From JBOGGX01 sp050744245 (GTDB taxonomy: Bacteria; Actinomycetota; Acidimicrobiia; Acidimicrobiales; JBOGGX01): DNA of 17,206 nucleotides. The notes beneath the pieces were generated by a model. The model saw only the letters and a program-made list of their open reading frames with translations. It did no database searches and was not told the origin of the DNA. Made by a program: the position numbers and the translations under genes. The stretch lies in assembly GCA_050744245.1 (NCBI GenBank), contig JBOGGX010000055.1, positions 1 to 17,206 of the forward strand, written 5' to 3'. Below, piece by piece: positions 14,527 through 17,206 of the stretch (position 1 is its first letter; each line of letters opens with the position of its first letter).

Positions 14527-15422
14527 GGCGGAACTGGTTGGTCAGGGAGGCGGTAGTGGTGGTCGGCGTCGTCGATGGTGGCCAGGCCGTCGGCCACCAC
14601 CTCGGCGGCGACCCGGACCGCCCTCGATTCGTCGTCGGGCCAGCCCATCGTCCGGGCCAGGGCCGACCGGGCCACCGGGCCGACCCGGAGCGCGTCGACC
14701 AGCCGGCCCCGGCCCTGGCGGTCCGATCCGGCGAACCGCGACTGGCCCCGGCCGATGCCGGCCGAACCGGTCACCGGATCGGGCGGCGGGCACCCGGCCC
14801 GGAACCAGCGGCAGTGGGCCCGCGCCGGACAGTCCGGGCACGAGGGTGACCTTCTCGTGCACACCTCGGCGCCGAGGTCGAAGACGGCCTGGCCCCACTC
14901 CCAACCCCTGCCGGCCGGCACGGCCTCGGTCGCCAGCCGCTGAGCCTCGGACTGAAGTAGTGAGCGTCCGCCCAGCGCCCGGGCGACGAAGCGGCCGGCA
15001 TTGGTGTCGATCAGTCCGATGTCGTGGCCGAAGGCGAACACCAGCACCGCCCGCGCCGTGTACGGCCCGATGCCTGGCAGCGACAGCAACCCGCTGAGGT
15101 CGTCCGGGAGCCGGCCGTCGAAGCGGTCGACCACCTCGCGGGCACACCGGTGGAGGTTGACCGCCCGGCGGTTGTAGCCGAGACCGGCCCAGGCCCTGAC
15201 CACATCACCCGTGGGCGCCGCCGCGCACACCGCCGGGGTCGGGAACCGCTCCAGGAGGTCGTCGTAGCGCTGGGCGACCCGCGGCACCTGCGTCTGCTGG
15301 AGCATGAGCTCCGACACCAGCACCCGCCACGGGTCACGGCTGCGGCGCCACGGTAGGTCGCGCCCGCGCCGCTCCCACCAGTCGAGGAGCGCGTGCTGCA
15401 TCGGCGTCAGCGGCGGTGGCAC
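14502..15422 (-). CDS. mutY: A/G-specific adenine glycosylase MutY
   Basis: 306 residues from GTG 15422. The HhH-GPD fold is clear: SELMLQQTQV with the catalytic Glu38, LPGIGPYTARA at 115-125 (helix-hairpin-helix), and LIDTN with the catalytic Asp139. The iron-sulfur loop is C-x6-C-x2-C-x5-C at Cys188, 195, 198 and 204. MutY removes adenine mispaired with 8-oxoguanine. E. coli MutY (350 residues) ends in a Nudix-like 8-oxoG reader; here the last 90 residues (FAGSDRQGRGRLVDALR and on) look instead like the shorter helical tail of actinobacterial MutY. ATG 15401 is an alternative start; GTG 15422 overlaps the methyltransferase gene by 16 bp. The frame is open further up to 16022, but that part is antisense-free shadow of the methyltransferase gene in another frame. 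Confidence 0.92.
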   Translation of the reverse strand: MPPPLTPMQHALLDWWERRGRDLPWRRSRDPWRVLVSELMLQQTQVPRVAQRYDDLLERFPTPAVCAAAPTGDVVRAWAGLGYNRRAVNLHRCAREVVDRFDGRLPDDLSGLLSLPGIGPYTARAVLVFAFGHDIGLIDTNAGRFVARALGGRSLLQSEAQRLATEAVPAGRGWEWGQAVFDLGAEVCTRRSPSCPDCPARAHCRWFRAGCPPPDPVTGSAGIGRGQSRFAGSDRQGRGRLVDALRVGPVARSALARTMGWPDDESRAVRVAAEVVADGLATIDDADHHYRLPDQPVPPLCRLGLE

Positions 15423-16177
15423 CAGTACACGTCGGTGTGGTGCGGCAGCTCGAACGGCTCCTCCAGCCCGGCCACGACATCGAGGACGCGAGCCACGATG
15501 CGATCCTGTTCCTCGCCGTCGAGGGCGGCGAGGTAGCTGATCGACCGGATCCGGGCGTCGAGCAGGTCGCGGGTCATCGTCTGGGACCACGGCAGGGTCG
15601 CCTTGTCCAGCCGGTCGAAGCGTCCCGATGCCGCCACCTCGGCCCGCCAGTCGGCGGTCTGGTAGCGGGACGCGGGGTGCTTGTACCACCCGATGATCGA
15701 CGTGAGCTCGGCCACCCACGGCACCGACTCGTCCCGGACGTTCCAGACCAGCGCCAATCCGCCACCCGGCCGCAGCACCCGGTGGATCTCGGTCAGGGCC
15801 GCGGCCGAATCGAACCAGTGGAAGGCCTGGGCCACGGTGACGGCATCGACCGAGGCGGTCGGCAGCTCCATTGCCTCGGCCGTCCCGTCGACCGTGACCA
15901 CGTCGGGCAGGACGTCGGCCAGCTGGCGCTGCATGCCGTCGACCGGCTCGACCGCGACGACGTCGCACCCCAGCTCGAGCAGCAACCGGGTGAACTTGCC
16001 GGTGCCCGCGGCCAGGTCGCACACCCGCACACCGGCGCCCAGACCGAGCTGCCGCGCGAGCAGGTCGCCGACCGCGGGCGGGTAGGTGGGCCGGCCCCGC
16101 TCGTAGTCGGCCGCGGCGGCGCCGAACGCCGGCACCGCGGGGTGCAGGTCGCGGCCGCCGCCCGGCGGATCAGTCAT
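15407..16177 (-). CDS. Class I SAM-dependent methyltransferase
   Basis: 256 residues. The start FGAAAADYERGRPTYPPAV and motif I VCDLAAGTGKFTRLL are typical of the Methyltransf_11 group often annotated as putative SAM-dependent methyltransferase. VVAVEPVDGM holds the acidic ribose-binding residue, and VDAVTVAQAFHWFDS is the post-I region with the 'AFHWF' common in this subgroup. EIHRVLRPGGGLALVWN completes the Rossmann core. The acceptor is probably a small molecule but cannot be read. ATG 16177 overlaps the end of the MaoC-like gene by 8 bp and its own end overlaps mutY, so all three are likely translated from one message. Confidence 0.87.
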   Translation of the reverse strand: MTDPPGGGRDLHPAVPAFGAAAADYERGRPTYPPAVGDLLARQLGLGAGVRVCDLAAGTGKFTRLLLELGCDVVAVEPVDGMQRQLADVLPDVVTVDGTAEAMELPTASVDAVTVAQAFHWFDSAAALTEIHRVLRPGGGLALVWNVRDESVPWVAELTSIIGWYKHPASRYQTADWRAEVAASGRFDRLDKATLPWSQTMTRDLLDARIRSISYLAALDGEEQDRIVARVLDVVAGLEEPFELPHHTDVYWCHRR

Positions 16178-16685
16178 CCCAGACGTCGTCCCCGTAGGGC
16201 CGCTGCCTGGGCGGTGCGTCCGCCCGCTTCCACACCATCACCTTGCGCCGGAAGTAGCAGACCTCCTCGCCCCGCTGGTTGAACCCCTTGGTCTCGACCG
16301 TTACCACCCCGCGGTCTGGCTTCGACGTCGACTCCTTCTTGTCGAGCACCCGGGTCTCGGCGTAGATCGTGTCGCCGTGGAACGTGGGCCGCCTGTGGGT
16401 GAGCGACTCGACCTCGAGGTTGGCGATGGCCGCACCGCTCACGTCGGGCACGCTCATGCCGAGCACGAGCGAGTAGACGAGGTTGCCGACGACGACGTTC
16501 CTTCCGTGCACCGTCTCGTTCCGGGCGAACCACTCGTTGGTGTGCAACGGGTGGTGGTTCATGGTGATCATGCAGAACAGGTGGTCGTCGTACTCGGTGA
16601 TGGTCTTGCCCGGCCAGTGCCGGTAGATGTCGCCCGGCTCGAAGTCCTCGAAGTAGCGCCCGAAGGAGCGGTCAGCCACGGCCAT
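16170..16685 (-). CDS. MaoC-like hot-dog fold dehydratase
   Basis: 171 residues from ATG 16685. It opens with FGRYFEDFEPGDIYRHWPGK and has the MaoC active-site region TMNHHPLHTNEWFA, then VVVGNLVYSLVLGMSVPD and the late GDTIYAETRVLDKKES. MaoC-type enzymes hydrate enoyl-CoA esters. In R-specific hydratases the catalytic pair lies in D-x-N-P-L-H; here the first position is Asn43 while His48 is kept. As I recall, this Asn form is common in a subfamily of acyl-CoA hydratases, so it may not mean loss of function. The frame runs back to 16724, but TACCTT lies exactly 7 nt before ATG 16685 and the homology begins there, supporting the shorter form. First gene of the operon with the methyltransferase and mutY. 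Confidence 0.87.
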   Translation of the reverse strand: MAVADRSFGRYFEDFEPGDIYRHWPGKTITEYDDHLFCMITMNHHPLHTNEWFARNETVHGRNVVVGNLVYSLVLGMSVPDVSGAAIANLEVESLTHRRPTFHGDTIYAETRVLDKKESTSKPDRGVVTVETKGFNQRGEEVCYFRRKVMVWKRADAPPRQRPYGDDVWDD

Positions 16686-16692
16686 GGCCGAG

Positions 16693-16698
16693 AAGGTA
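16693..16698 (-). promoter_or_regulatory. Candidate -10 box (TACCTT) for the maoC-like operon
   Basis: On the minus strand TACCTT ends 7 nt before ATG 16685 with no Shine-Dalgarno; predicts a leaderless message for maoC-like, methyltransferase and mutY. Confidence 0.45.
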
Positions 16699-16709
16699 GC
16701 GGCCGATCG

Positions 16710-16738
16710 TTGAACGGCGATCACCGGCCCTTCACAAT
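16710..16738 (+). promoter_or_regulatory. Candidate promoter of the TIR gene (TTGAAC-N17-CACAAT)
   Basis: TTGAAC at 16710-16715 and CACAAT at 16733-16738 are 17 bp apart, each matching four of six bases of the sigma-70-type consensus. The -10 ends 6 nt before GTG 16745, so the TIR message would be leaderless. Confidence 0.45.
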
Positions 16739-16744
16739 GGCGCG

Positions 16745-17206
16745 GTGCGGGTCTTCGTCAGCTATCGCCGGGACGATGCCGGCGGGCATGCCGGCCGGCT
16801 GGCCGACGACCTGGCCGAACGGTTGCCGGGTGCGACCGTCTTCCATGATGTCGAGTCGATCGGCCCCGGTGTCGACTTCGTCACCGCCATCCGTCAGGCC
16901 ATCGCCACCGCCGACGCCGTGCTCGTCGTGATCGGACCCGAGTGGACGACGGTCACCGAGCCCACCGAGCCATCGGGCGGCCCGCGTCTCAGCCAACCAG
17001 ACGACGTCGTCCGGCTCGAGGTGGCGGCGGCGCTGGCCCAGCAGAAGTGGGTGATCCCGGTGCTCGTGGGGGCCGCGGTCATGCCCGACGCGGCGAGCCT
17101 GCCCGCCGACATCACCGCGCTCGCCCACCGCAACGCAGTCGAGATCCGACAGGAGGCGTGGGACGACGACGTCGACCGGCTGGCGACCGCGCTCGGGGCC
17201 CCGGCG
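16745..17206 (+). CDS. TIR-domain protein (3' end outside the window)
   Basis: 154 codons are visible and the frame is still open at the window edge. The sequence is a TIR domain: VRVFVSYRRDDAGGHAGRLA (strand A and box 1), VFHDVESIGPGVDFVTAI (BB-loop region), ADAVLVVIGPEW (strand C), and DDVVRLEVAAAL with Glu92 at the position of the catalytic Glu of NAD-cleaving TIR domains, then WVIPVLVGAA. Bacterial TIR proteins are often NADases in anti-phage defence, or sit at the N-terminus of larger signalling proteins with WD40, TPR or NB-ARC-like parts. What follows the TIR domain here cannot be seen, so no system can be named. It is divergent from the maoC-like operon, with a 59-bp spacer. Confidence 0.88.
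   Translation, partial: MRVFVSYRRDDAGGHAGRLADDLAERLPGATVFHDVESIGPGVDFVTAIRQAIATADAVLVVIGPEWTTVTEPTEPSGGPRLSQPDDVVRLEVAAALAQQKWVIPVLVGAAVMPDAASLPADITALAHRNAVEIRQEAWDDDVDRLATALGAPA

Noticed and set aside
15423..16022. N-terminal extension of mutY
   Set aside because: It is an alternative frame of the upstream methyltransferase gene; MutY homology begins at about 15400.

Overview
This is a GC-rich (roughly 70% by eye), densely packed bacterial chromosome segment. The protein style suggests Actinomycetota, probably an uncultured Acidimicrobiia-like lineage: a DUF2510 surface protein, an actinobacterial-type MutY, GTG-rich starts, overlapping genes and many apparently leaderless promoters. The taxonomic call is inference. 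I see no rRNA, tRNA, CRISPR array, insertion sequence or integrase.

Layout. Positions 1-30 look like the tail of an upstream gene, followed by hairpins. 303-1400 encodes a methyltransferase fused to a Mug-type DNA glycosylase. It meets, tail to tail, an AlkB-like dioxygenase (1391-2005) that lies directly downstream of a DUF1704 'QEGLA' metallopeptidase-like gene (2002-3330). 3411-4680 is an amidase pseudogene with one internal deletion and two +1 frameshifts. A 50-residue unknown protein (4761-4913) and a DUF2510 membrane-anchored protein (4947-5915) follow. A reverse-strand pair encodes a methyltransferase and a glyoxalase-fold protein (7072-5899). Forward genes then encode a membrane-anchored thermonuclease, a ChbG/HpnK-type deacetylase and an oligopeptidase B-like S9 peptidase (7316-11015). 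A reverse pair encodes an MBL-fold hydrolase and a flavin reductase-domain protein (12451-10994).

The most interesting locus is 12518-14463. A two-gene operon encodes a thioredoxin domain (CPTC) fused to a large conserved domain, followed with a GTGA overlap by a UGSC-family protein. The UGSC gene is interrupted by an in-frame TGA exactly at the U of the U-G-S-C motif. A perfect hairpin (7-bp stem, 5-nt loop AGUGU) starts 11 nt after that TGA, as expected for a bacterial SECIS element. I read this as one selenoprotein of 171 residues with its dedicated thiol partner. A standard gene caller would split or truncate it.

The right end holds a reverse operon, maoC-like hydratase > methyltransferase > mutY (16685-14502), and, divergently, the start of a TIR-domain gene that runs out of the window.

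Across the window, seven gene starts have a TANNNT box 6-8 nt upstream of the start codon and no good Shine-Dalgarno, which suggests leaderless transcription. The UGSC and thermonuclease genes instead carry perfect GGAGGT sites. Three DNA-repair-related proteins (Mug fusion, AlkB, MutY) occur within 15 kb, but not in one operon.
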